A model generated the notes under the pieces. The model was not told where the DNA came from and did no database searches. It saw only the letters and a program-made list of their open reading frames with translations. A DNA stretch of 64,000 nt from Flavobacteriaceae bacterium GSB9 (GTDB lineage: Bacteria > Bacteroidota > Bacteroidia > Flavobacteriales > Flavobacteriaceae), in NCBI GenBank assembly GCA_022749295.1, contig CP062007.1, forward strand, positions 868,001-932,000, given 5' to 3'. Positions 17,432 through 25,895 of this stretch are shown here, piece after piece. Within the stretch, counting starts at the first letter, position 1. Each line of letters opens with the position of its first letter. The position numbers were made by a program, and so were the translations under genes.

Positions 17432-20032
17432 TTATTTTTCAATTTTAACCATTGACATTTTACTATTATAGGGTTCGGTTCCTTTTTTACTTAGTGCTGA
17501 CCTCGCTTGATTTATATCATCAAATTTTTGATAATAAATATAATATTTACTGGTGTTTACATCGAAGAAGAAATCAATATCTGAACGACCAGCCGAAACA
17601 GCTTTAGTTAAAAATTCGTCTCTTTTATCTACGTCTGCATGAACGGCTACCACTAGGTAATAACCTTCGTCGACATGGGTACTTCCTTTAACAATTTGAA
17701 TATTACTTAATTCTTCACCATGATCAAAATCCTCTGGTGTTAAGGTTTTTGAAGTTGGTTGCGTAATCGTTTTTATTTGCTCTAATGCTGCTCTGTCTTT
17801 ATTGTACCTGTCTTCCTGATTATCATATAACGCACGTTTAATTCTACGTTTACGTTCAATTTCTGTAGCTACTTTTACTCTATTAAATTTGGCGAGTATA
17901 GCTGCACGAGCTTGAATAGCCTGAGTTTGATTTTCTTTTAGAGTATTGATTGTTTTAAAGTAGAACTTATTGGTTTCATCTCGTTTGTCTCTTACATTCT
18001 TAAGTCTCTCGCTATAAAGCTCTTCTAACTCTTCTATTTTTTGATCTTGAGATTTTATCTCTTCGTTCAATTGTGTTTTAATAGATTCTAATTTAGCATT
18101 TTCTGCACTTACACTTTTAAATGGTTTTGGGGCACTAACAATACCTTGCTCACTTAAATCGTTTTCTTCTTTTAAATCTTTTAAATCTTTTTCTTTTACA
18201 ACTAAAACTTCATTCAACTGAATCATCAATTGCTTTTGATTGTTTTGTGTTTCTAAAGCTAATTTTGTTATCGTACTGAGCGCATCTGTATTAGCGTCTG
18301 TTGGCTCTGGTATATCCATATCATTTTCTGAAACCTCAGAAACCTTCTCGGCCGTTAATCGCGCTTGCTCTTCCTGTTCAGCTTTGATTCTGGCTTCCTC
18401 TGCCAATCTAGCCTGCTCTTCCTGTTGGGCTTTGATTCTGGCTTCTTCTGCTAACCTAGCCTGCTCTTCCTGTTCAGCCTTGATTCTGGCTTCTTCTGCC
18501 AATCTAGCTTGCTCTTCTTGTTCAACCTTGATTCTGGCTTCCTCTGCCAATCTAGCTTGCTCTTCTTGTTCAGCCTTGATTGTGGCTTCCTCTGCCAATC
18601 TAGCCTGCTCTTCTTGCTCAGCTTTGATTCTGGCTTCTTCTGCTAATCTAGCTTGCTCTTCTTGCTCAGCTTTGATTCTGGCTTCTTCTGCTAATCTAGC
18701 TTGCTCTTCCTGTTCAGCCTTGATTGTGGCTTCTTCTGCTAATCTAGCCTGCTCTTCCTGTTCAGCCTTGATTCTGGCTTCTTCTGCTAATCTAGCCTGC
18801 TCTTCCTGTTCAGCCTTGATTCTGGCTTCTTCTGCTAATCTAGCCTGCTCTTCCTGTTCAGCCTTGATTGTGGCTTCCTCAGCTATTTCTTCTTGGGTAT
18901 CGACTGTTTTCGAAACATCTTCCTCGTTTTCAGGTTCGGCAATTTGATTTGTTACAACTTCTTCGCTTTTTTCAAGAACCGCCTCGGTTTCCACTTTTTC
19001 CTGTGGCTTTTTAACCGTTTTTGCTCTCGGAATTGTTCTTCTACCTGCGATTCTAGATGTTTTTCTTTTTTCAGGAATCAACAAAGCTTGTTCGTCATCA
19101 TCTCCACTGTAGTTATAACGGTATCTATTTTTAAACTTATATGCCAAAGTAATATCGTGCGAATTTCCGAAAGAAGACAAATCTCCCATAGCCTTTTCAT
19201 AGTTGTATTCTATAGCTATTTGACTTGTAATGTTCAACCCAATTCCAGCAGACATGCCATAAAGTGTATTATACCCAACTTGTCCCCAGATACCTTTTGG
19301 CACCGTTAACATAGCGATAGCAGAAATAACCGTTTCGTCCTTTCTAAATTCTGATCGCAACAAACTGGTAAACTTACTTTCGTCAAAAAAACCCCGACTG
19401 TTTACATACCCTGTGTACATGATATGGCCTTGAATGGCTTGTTTAGGGTTTTCTTCAATCATTTTAGACTCAGTTAAATTATAAGACACTAAATTGTTTA
19501 CCGATACTCCAAAATCAAAAAAACCAGTACCATAATTTATTCCTGGGTTAACCGTTATTAATGAATTTGAAGGCACATCATCCAATGATGAATCTGGAAA
19601 ATTGGTAACGACATTTCCCTGATTTATTCCACTTTTATAGAACGCTAAATTTATCCCAAAGGTTAAATTGCTTTCTCTATCGAACACCGCATTGTAAGCG
19701 AAGTTGGCTACACCGCCAAAGGTGGTCATTACCCCATAATTTTGTTGAAAAAGAGACAAACCAGCTCCCATGTTTTCACCAAACCGACCAGCATAGCCAA
19801 ACAAATACGTTTGTGGTGCATCATCAAACTGCACCCATTCCCTTTTGTTGTTAAAGCTCAAATATTTGTTTTGCTCCCTAACGAAACTAAAAGTTGGGTT
19901 TATGATGTGGCGATTGAATTTCAACGAATTTCGAACCGGTATATCGAACGCAACAACTCCATCACCCGTTTGGGGATAGAACAACTGTACAAAACAGAAA
20001 ATTAAGATAATATGTACTATTCGTTTTGCCAT
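17432..20032 (-). CDS. PorP/SprF type IX secretion membrane protein with repeat, coiled-coil and SPOR-like domains
   Basis: The ATG at 20032 gives the signal peptide (IVHIILIFCFVQLFYPQ); the upstream ATG would overlap the previous gene. Of 866 residues, about 20-310 form the PorP/SprF barrel. Next come a basic linker (KRKTSRIAGRRTIPRAK), an acidic stretch, 11 copies of a 16-residue repeat (KAEQEEQARLAEEARI type), more coiled coil, and a C-terminal SPOR-like alpha/beta domain (YYLVVAVHADVDKRDEFL, KYYIYYQKFDDINQARSAL). Usual PorP/SprF proteins stop after the barrel. The fusion could hold an outer-membrane T9SS component to the cell wall through a long periplasmic helix. It lies one base after the T9SS cargo gene, so the two are probably one operon. 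Confidence 0.85.
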   Translation of the reverse strand: MAKRIVHIILIFCFVQLFYPQTGDGVVAFDIPVRNSLKFNRHIINPTFSFVREQNKYLSFNNKREWVQFDDAPQTYLFGYAGRFGENMGAGLSLFQQNYGVMTTFGGVANFAYNAVFDRESNLTFGINLAFYKSGINQGNVVTNFPDSSLDDVPSNSLITVNPGINYGTGFFDFGVSVNNLVSYNLTESKMIEENPKQAIQGHIMYTGYVNSRGFFDESKFTSLLRSEFRKDETVISAIAMLTVPKGIWGQVGYNTLYGMSAGIGLNITSQIAIEYNYEKAMGDLSSFGNSHDITLAYKFKNRYRYNYSGDDDEQALLIPEKRKTSRIAGRRTIPRAKTVKKPQEKVETEAVLEKSEEVVTNQIAEPENEEDVSKTVDTQEEIAEEATIKAEQEEQARLAEEARIKAEQEEQARLAEEARIKAEQEEQARLAEEATIKAEQEEQARLAEEARIKAEQEEQARLAEEARIKAEQEEQARLAEEATIKAEQEEQARLAEEARIKVEQEEQARLAEEARIKAEQEEQARLAEEARIKAQQEEQARLAEEARIKAEQEEQARLTAEKVSEVSENDMDIPEPTDANTDALSTITKLALETQNNQKQLMIQLNEVLVVKEKDLKDLKEENDLSEQGIVSAPKPFKSVSAENAKLESIKTQLNEEIKSQDQKIEELEELYSERLKNVRDKRDETNKFYFKTINTLKENQTQAIQARAAILAKFNRVKVATEIERKRRIKRALYDNQEDRYNKDRAALEQIKTITQPTSKTLTPEDFDHGEELSNIQIVKGSTHVDEGYYLVVAVHADVDKRDEFLTKAVSAGRSDIDFFFDVNTSKYYIYYQKFDDINQARSALSKKGTEPYNSKMSMVKIEK
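18353..18888 (-). repeat. Tandem 48-bp repeat, 11 copies, with 144-bp higher-order period
   Basis: Each unit of 48 bases codes for 16 residues of charged helix. Copies 1, 4 and 7, counted from the N-terminal side, read ATIKAEQ while those between read ARIKAEQ, so blocks of three units were themselves duplicated. One copy has KVEQ and one KAQQ. Units are highly similar at the DNA level, so the copy number is likely to vary between strains. Confidence 0.9.
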
Positions 20033-20033
20033 G

Positions 20034-21473
20034 TTATTTAACAACTGTAATGGAACCTTTTTTTTCACTTCCACCAGCTGGTTTTATTATATAGTAATAG
20101 ACTGGGTTAACGTCTATAAAATTAATTTGATTTTGTGGCCAGTTATTTTGATAGTTATTCGTTTTAAGTACTACTTTACCTTGGCTACTTAATATTGTTA
20201 TTTCTGTATTAGAACCATCAACGTATTGTTGAGGAATAACCCAAGTATCGTTTACCCCATCGCCATTTGGAGAAATTAAATTTGGAATTTCTGGCACATC
20301 GGGAAAAGCTTCTTGAACCACAAAACTGAATTCTGTTGAAGCCAAACAATCTGCTGTTTGGTTGATCTCTACTCTATAGTTTCCGGTTTGCGTAATTTGA
20401 AAATTATTTGTGGTTGCACTTGCTATTAAATTGTCATTTAAATACCATTTAAATTCTGGATTTTTGGCATCTGTGGTAACTGTTGCCGTTAAGGTTTCAT
20501 TTTCATCAATCATTTCAACATCTTCCACATCAATCGAACTTGAAAACCCCGTACTATCCAAATCTATAGAAGCGCTGGTTGAGCAATCTCCTAAATCGAC
20601 CGTTACAGAATAATTACCAGATTCGGAGGCTTCATACATTTGTTGTGTTGCTCCTTCTATTGCACCTCCATCCTTATACCATTGGTAGCTATTTCCGTTT
20701 ACGGCACTTAAAACACTAGGCCCTTCGGCTGAACAAAAAGGATTACCCTTACTCGAATTTATTTCAAATGTACTTTGCGTGGTCGCCTCACTTATAGTAA
20801 CTCGGTTTGAAAATGAATTTGAGGTACAAGTACCGTAATTGGTTTCAACAAAATAAGTACCGGGCTCATTAACCGAAAGGCTTGGTCCGTCTGCAACAAA
20901 AACCGATGTTGTGGAACCCGTTTCTTTAAACCACTTAAACGTAAGGGATGGGTATTGAAGTGGAGAATCGTTATTCTCATCGCCAGGATTGTCTATTGTC
21001 AACAAATAGCTTCCTCCAGAACAATAGGCGCCTGTTGCAATTAAGTTGTTAATCGTAAATGGTGTATCTTGAATTTTATAATAGGCAGCAAACTGATTTG
21101 AAGGTGAACTGGACGCTGCAGGAGCTGTACTCCTTATTTTTATTTTATACCCTTCCCCTGAAATGGTTGTTGGTACCGCAAAGTTTATGGTTGCTGGTGA
21201 AGTTGTAATACTGCCTGCATTTGAAGTGAAAACGGTTGTGGGATTTGAAAAATCGCCAGTTTCATCAGACAATTCAACTATAAATTGGTTTGAACTTTCT
21301 AGCGCAGTATCAGGCGAAAAAGAGAACGTAACATTATAGGTATTGAATGAAGGGCTAGCACAAGCTTGTGTAAACCCCAAGCTAGGCTTTGCTATAACAA
21401 TTTGCGTATGTAACTTTTCCACAAATGAAAAGAACAAAAGAAAAACAAATGTGACGATAGTAAAATTCTTCAT
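20034..21473 (-). CDS. T9SS type B sorting domain-containing surface protein
   Basis: A 479-residue secreted protein with an N-terminal signal peptide (FTIVTFVFLLFFSFVEKLHT). Residues about 140-380 hold repeated Ig/PKD-like beta modules with paired cysteines (YQWYKDGGAIEGATQQMYEA, FKWYLNDNLIASAT). The last 85 residues are the gliding-motility-associated CHU_C domain (PNLISPNGDGVNDTWVIP ... YYYIIKPAGGSEKKGSITVVK). That domain sends cargo through the type IX secretion system to the cell surface. The PorP/SprF fusion gene follows one base downstream. In flavobacteria, type B cargo genes often sit beside a PorP/SprF gene needed for their own export. Confidence 0.9.
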   Translation of the reverse strand: MKNFTIVTFVFLLFFSFVEKLHTQIVIAKPSLGFTQACASPSFNTYNVTFSFSPDTALESSNQFIVELSDETGDFSNPTTVFTSNAGSITTSPATINFAVPTTISGEGYKIKIRSTAPAASSSPSNQFAAYYKIQDTPFTINNLIATGAYCSGGSYLLTIDNPGDENNDSPLQYPSLTFKWFKETGSTTSVFVADGPSLSVNEPGTYFVETNYGTCTSNSFSNRVTISEATTQSTFEINSSKGNPFCSAEGPSVLSAVNGNSYQWYKDGGAIEGATQQMYEASESGNYSVTVDLGDCSTSASIDLDSTGFSSSIDVEDVEMIDENETLTATVTTDAKNPEFKWYLNDNLIASATTNNFQITQTGNYRVEINQTADCLASTEFSFVVQEAFPDVPEIPNLISPNGDGVNDTWVIPQQYVDGSNTEITILSSQGKVVLKTNNYQNNWPQNQINFIDVNPVYYYIIKPAGGSEKKGSITVVK

Positions 21474-21624
21474 TCGATATTATTTTATTATCCATAAAAC
21501 ACCCAAAAACACTATCGTTCAACCCCATTTTAGGGCTATAAAGAATTTCCAAATTCATGAAAGAAAACAAAAAAGGAAGTAGAGTAGATTTGCGGGCATT
21601 CAGCTTTATTTGTAAAAAAGGTTT

Positions 21625-22950
21625 TTAATCTAATCTTAAATCTGGGTCAACCTCGTTAGAAGCAATAATTTTATTAATCCGTAACCTAAAATCCGGTCTT
21701 CTTTCGTTTTTTAAATCGATAAAAGTTTCATCATTAGGACTCTTCGAATACACATTAAAAAATGCGTTATTACCATACCAATTTTCTAGATCTTCGTTAT
21801 TCGAGTTGTTTTCAACAAAAATATTTCCATTACAATTATTGAAATACATTGAGGTAAACTTAATTTTTTCTAGATTCTCTTGGTTAATACTGATTTTATC
21901 TTCCAAAATAACGGCAGGATTAAATCCAGAAATAACACTTTTATTCATATCTAATGATGCATAGTCTCCCACATAAACCGCTGCTTTTACAAGCCCCATT
22001 TTTATGTCGGTTTCTAAATCCTGGCTATCATTTAAAAATGTTATGTTTTTGGCCACTACCGAAGTTGCCTTTTTTGAAAAATCGATTTCTTCTTTTTTAT
22101 TGTACGACGCCACATTTAAGCACCTAGACCCTTCGCTATTAGAAACATAAGGCGACCTTACAGCGAGCGAGTTGTTTAAATTACATTGTACACCAAAGTT
22201 AAATTTAAAATCGTTGTTGTTAGCTCTATATGATATCATTTGAAGCATACTAAGTTGTCCGCCCCAAGCTTCAAACGCATTTCCAGCAGAATAAGAGACC
22301 ATTACATTCTCTAAAATGGTTGAATCGCCAACACCAGCCAACAATAAGCCATTAAAATTCCCTGCATTAAATATTCGCTTACCGGCAAACTCAATTCGTA
22401 CGTATTTTAAAATACCCGAATTATCATCCATTTTATCTCCACCATAATTGGCATTGGCATAACTTGACGGCACGAGCTCTGGGTAAAATTTAGCAGCAGA
22501 ACCATTTCCAAACTTATTTGAAGGCGCTTCTCCCAAAATTATAATACCACCCCAATCGCCTGCTCTTTTAACAGAACGGTTAGATGTAAAAACAATAGGG
22601 TCCGTTTGAAGTCCAGAAGCCATTATTCTAGCTCCTTTTGTTATGGTTAACGAGCCATTAGATTTATAATCGCCCAAAATAACGGTACCTGGCTCTATAG
22701 TTAGTGTAGCTCCATTGGTAACAAATACATTACCCAACAACAAGTAAACTTCACTCTTGATAAGTGTTGTATTTTCCGCAATATTACCAGCTAATATTTT
22801 AGTAGGCTCTCCATAATCCCTTTGGGTAGGTTTAAAATCAGTCCAATTGTTAAGCCAATTCTCTGAACCTACAATACCTTTTTCTTGCTGGGAAAAAAGA
22901 TTACCAGTTACAAAAAGAAATATGAAAATGATTTGGGTGAAATTCTTCAT
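21625..22950 (-). CDS. Secreted protein with predicted beta-helix fold
   Basis: A 441-residue protein with a signal peptide (QIIFIFLFVTGNLFSQ). From about residue 60 it shows repeated short beta turns: LLGNVFVTNGATLTIEPGTV, GSLTITKGARIMASG, GDWGGIIILGEAPSNKFGNG, GILKYVRIEFAGKRIFNAG. This is typical of the right-handed beta-helix proteins seen widely in Bacteroidota. No T9SS C-terminal signal is apparent, so it may be periplasmic or reach the surface another way. It is encoded in the same direction as the T9SS cargo gene, about 150 bases before it. Its substrate or partner is unknown. Confidence 0.75.
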   Translation of the reverse strand: MKNFTQIIFIFLFVTGNLFSQQEKGIVGSENWLNNWTDFKPTQRDYGEPTKILAGNIAENTTLIKSEVYLLLGNVFVTNGATLTIEPGTVILGDYKSNGSLTITKGARIMASGLQTDPIVFTSNRSVKRAGDWGGIIILGEAPSNKFGNGSAAKFYPELVPSSYANANYGGDKMDDNSGILKYVRIEFAGKRIFNAGNFNGLLLAGVGDSTILENVMVSYSAGNAFEAWGGQLSMLQMISYRANNNDFKFNFGVQCNLNNSLAVRSPYVSNSEGSRCLNVASYNKKEEIDFSKKATSVVAKNITFLNDSQDLETDIKMGLVKAAVYVGDYASLDMNKSVISGFNPAVILEDKISINQENLEKIKFTSMYFNNCNGNIFVENNSNNEDLENWYGNNAFFNVYSKSPNDETFIDLKNERRPDFRLRINKIIASNEVDPDLRLD

Positions 22951-23176
22951 AGTAATCTATTTTACTTTTTTTACTTATTATGACTTTTCTTTATTAACAC
23001 AATTCAAATATATAAAAAACCCTATGAAATACCAATTATTTCGATGAAATACACTTTTTTAACAAAATATAATCTTAAAATCGTCGATGAAATACGAAAT
23101 TTCAAAGAAAAAATTAGACAATCAAGACATTATAACATTAAGACTTTTAGAATTGTTGCTAAAATTTAAATATTAC

Positions 23177-23626
23177 TTATTGCCTAAATTCGCTGTATTG
23201 ATGTAAGGATTTCATGATTTCTTCATAAAACAAAATAGCAGCAATTAGATTTTTTGTATCAGAATATGGAAGATATACTTTATGAAACTCTGTAGTGTTT
23301 TCTAGATAATCGTCGGTATTTTCAAACTGATCTTCTAAAGCCTTTCTGTTATCTGAATCATTAGGAATTCCTAAAGTAGACATTGTTACACCAGGTTTTG
23401 TAGCAAAAGCTATGTAAGGTAAAGTTCTTACTAAAACCTGATTACGCTCTGTGTAAAGGTCTATTAGTTCTCCTTTTTGCATGCGGTCCAGCTCCTCTTT
23501 GTTATGGTATTTTTTTATGGTAACCTTTTCGCTAATAATGCTCTTTGCCTCTTTCTTTTTTTGGGCAAACCCCATGCCTGTTATTAAGCACAGTCCGAAA
23601 CTGATAAGGAAAATTTTTAATTTCAT
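23177..23626 (-). CDS. Hypothetical exported protein
   Basis: A 149-residue protein with a signal peptide (FLISFGLCLITGMGFAQ), then a lysine-rich start and a mostly helical body (KGELIDLYTERNQVLVRTLPYIAFATKPGVTM). No cysteines remain after signal cleavage and no known domain is recognised. The PYIAF...GVTMSTLGIP segment looks like a conserved core. It is separated from aroC upstream by a strong terminator, so it has its own promoter. Probably a periplasmic protein of Flavobacteriaceae with unknown role. Confidence 0.6.
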   Translation of the reverse strand: MKLKIFLISFGLCLITGMGFAQKKKEAKSIISEKVTIKKYHNKEELDRMQKGELIDLYTERNQVLVRTLPYIAFATKPGVTMSTLGIPNDSDNRKALEDQFENTDDYLENTTEFHKVYLPYSDTKNLIAAILFYEEIMKSLHQYSEFRQ

Positions 23627-23719
23627 GGTTTAGATTTAAGGGATTAAAGCACAAATCTATGCAATTTATCGTTAAAAACAAGCGCTTTGTCGATTTTTTT
23701 AAGTTTTTTTGTAAAAAAA

Positions 23720-23752
23720 AAGACCATACACCTAAAATATGCGTATGGTCTT
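23720..23752 (-). terminator. Terminator after aroC
   Basis: A perfect ten-base stem (AAGACCATAC with GTATGGTCTT) followed on the minus strand by nine T residues. Confidence 0.85.
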
Positions 23753-23796
23753 AATTGTAAAACCCTCTAAAAGAGTATGTTTAAAAGCTTTTTCTT

Positions 23797-24855
23797 TTAA
23801 TAGATTTTATTAATTAAATAAAAATCGACTAAAACTAATGCAGCCATAGCTTCAACTATAGGTACGGCTCTTGGCACTACACAGGGGTCGTGGCGGCCCT
23901 TACCCTGCATTTCAACAGTATTCCCTTCTTTATCTATCGTTTCGTACTTTTGGATTAAGGTTGCAACGGGTTTAAACGCTACATTAAAATAAATATCCAT
24001 ACCATTACTTATGCCGCCTTGAATACCTCCAGAATAATTTGTTTTTGTAGAACCATCATTATTAAAAGCATCATTGTGTTGGCTACCGTACATGGTACTT
24101 CCGTGAAAACCGCTACCATACTCAAAACCTTTTACGGCATTGATAGAAAGCATGGCTTTACCAAGTTCAGCGTGCAATTTATCGAAAACCGGCTCGCCCA
24201 ATCCCACAGGTACATTTTTTATAACACAACTAATAATACCTCCTACAGTATCGCCTTTACTTCTTACTTCTTTTATATAAGACTCCATTTCTGCCGCCAT
24301 TTTTTGGTCAGGACAACGCACAATATTAGATTCTATTTTAGTAAGGTCTAACGCGTTGTAAGGCTTATCAAGTTTCATGGCTCCAACAGAGGACACATAA
24401 GCTTTAATATCGATATCTTTCAAAACCTGTTTAGCAATAGCACCTGCCACTACCCTACAAGCCGTTTCTCGTGCTGAGCTTCTGCCGCCGCCTCGATAAT
24501 CACGGATACCGTATTTTTTATCGTAGGTATAATCGGCATGGCTTGGTCTGTAACTATCTTTTATATGCGAATAATCATGAGACTTTTGGTTGGTGTTTTC
24601 TATAACAAAACCTATGGGTGTTCCCGTAGTTTTTCCTTCAAAAATTCCAGAATAAAACTTAACGGCATCGGGTTCTTTACGTTGTGTTACAATAGCCGAT
24701 TGACCAGGTTTACGCCTTGCCAATTCATTTTGTATCGCTTCAAAATCTAACTCGATTCCCGGTGGGCAACCATCAATAACACCGCCCAGTGCAGGACCAT
24801 GAGATTCGCCGTATGTTGTTAGGTTAAATAGTTTTCCGAAGGAATTTCCAGCCAT
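23797..24855 (-). CDS. aroC: Chorismate synthase
   Basis: The ATG at 24855 gives the usual start [20 protein letters not shown]; the TTG three codons upstream is not needed. All family signatures are present: [39 protein letters not shown], and [18 protein letters not shown] near the C-terminus, which contact FMN and substrate. At 352 residues it is the normal length. It makes chorismate from EPSP in the last shikimate step and needs reduced FMN. aroQ is at 52.0 kb, not linked. Confidence 0.97.
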   Translation of the reverse strand: MAGNSFGKLFNLTTYGESHGPALGGVIDGCPPGIELDFEAIQNELARRKPGQSAIVTQRKEPDAVKFYSGIFEGKTTGTPIGFVIENTNQKSHDYSHIKDSYRPSHADYTYDKKYGIRDYRGGGRSSARETACRVVAGAIAKQVLKDIDIKAYVSSVGAMKLDKPYNALDLTKIESNIVRCPDQKMAAEMESYIKEVRSKGDTVGGIISCVIKNVPVGLGEPVFDKLHAELGKAMLSINAVKGFEYGSGFHGSTMYGSQHNDAFNNDGSTKTNYSGGIQGGISNGMDIYFNVAFKPVATLIQKYETIDKEGNTVEMQGKGRHDPCVVPRAVPIVEAMAALVLVDFYLINKIY

Positions 24856-25046
24856 AAGTTTCAATTTTTGGCTAAAATAACGCTATTCCTAGAAATTAGG
24901 AAATGAAAATCAACATAGTTCATATTAACAACTGCCTGCATAACATAACGTTTGCTTAACAATATACTGATATATAAATAATTATCAGATAATGTTCACA
25001 TAATAACAATTGGTGTAATTTGTAAAAAAACGAATCACCACGCATT

Positions 25047-25895
25047 TTGAAGATTAAAAGGAAATTAGAAGTTGCTGTAATATCCGATGTTCATTTAGGA
25101 ACTTACGGTTGCCATGCCAAGCACCTATTAACCTACCTAAACAGTATTGAACCTAAAAAACTTGTCCTGAATGGCGACATTATAGATATTTGGCAATTTA
25201 GCAAACGATACTTCCCTAAGCCACACTTAAAGGTCATAAAAAAAATAATGACCATGGCTTCTAATGGTGTAGAGGTAATTTACATTACAGGTAACCATGA
25301 TGAGATGCTTAGAAAATTTAGCAATACTACTATTGGCAACATTTCTATTGTAGATAAAGCGGTTTTGAAACTCGACGGAAAACGGGCTTGGTTTTTTCAT
25401 GGTGATGTATTCGATATTTCCATTCAAAATGCCAAATGGTTAGCTAAATTGGGTGGCTATGGTTACGACTTTTTGATTCTATTAAACCGAATGGTAAATT
25501 GGTACTTGGAAAAACGTGGAAAAGAGCGCTACTCATTGTCCAAAAAGATAAAAAATGGTGTAAAAGGTGCCGTTAAATACATTAAAGACTATGAAACCGT
25601 AATTTCTGATTTAGCCATTGAAAACGGTTACGACTACGTAATATGTGGCCATATTCATCAACCTAAAATGGTTTATAAAGAAAATAAACTGGGGCAAACC
25701 ATGTACCTCAATTCTGGTGATTGGGTGGAAAACTTCACAGCATTGGAATATCAATTCAAGCGCTGGAAAATTTATAACTTCAACAAAGACAAACTCGCCC
25801 CTTTTGTGGTTGAAGATGACTTTGTTGACATGGAAGTTAAAGATTTAATCGCTGCCATAACTATTGTAGAACAGCATAACAAAAAATCAAGCTAA
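25047..25895 (+). CDS. UDP-2,3-diacylglucosamine diphosphatase-like metallophosphoesterase
   Basis: A calcineurin-like phosphoesterase of 282 residues. The metal-binding motifs are complete: DVHLG (14-18), NGDIIDIWQ, GNHDEM, WFFHGDVFD and CGHIHQP. The length and the YGYDFLILLNRMVNW region match the LpxH-like clade of Bacteroidota, which removes UMP from UDP-2,3-diacylglucosamine in lipid A synthesis at the inner membrane. Other substrates are possible for this clade. Translation starts at a TTG, because no ATG precedes the DVHLG strand. Its stop overlaps the convergent dehydrogenase gene by nine bases. Confidence 0.85.
   Translation: MKIKRKLEVAVISDVHLGTYGCHAKHLLTYLNSIEPKKLVLNGDIIDIWQFSKRYFPKPHLKVIKKIMTMASNGVEVIYITGNHDEMLRKFSNTTIGNISIVDKAVLKLDGKRAWFFHGDVFDISIQNAKWLAKLGGYGYDFLILLNRMVNWYLEKRGKERYSLSKKIKNGVKGAVKYIKDYETVISDLAIENGYDYVICGHIHQPKMVYKENKLGQTMYLNSGDWVENFTALEYQFKRWKIYNFNKDKLAPFVVEDDFVDMEVKDLIAAITIVEQHNKKSS

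Noticed and set aside
18353-18888. Possible CRISPR array
   Set aside because: Units are contiguous without spacers and lie in frame inside a protein.
18240-18947. Plus-strand frame of 235 codons with ANLACSSCSALILASS repeats
   Set aside because: It is the mirror of the 48-bp repeat; a repeat length divisible by three keeps the opposite frame open. The real PorP/SprF fusion is on the minus strand.
24981-24993. ATTATC-A-GATAAT palindrome before the LpxH-like gene
   Set aside because: Only six bases per arm in AT-rich DNA with no promoter context; too weak to list as an operator.
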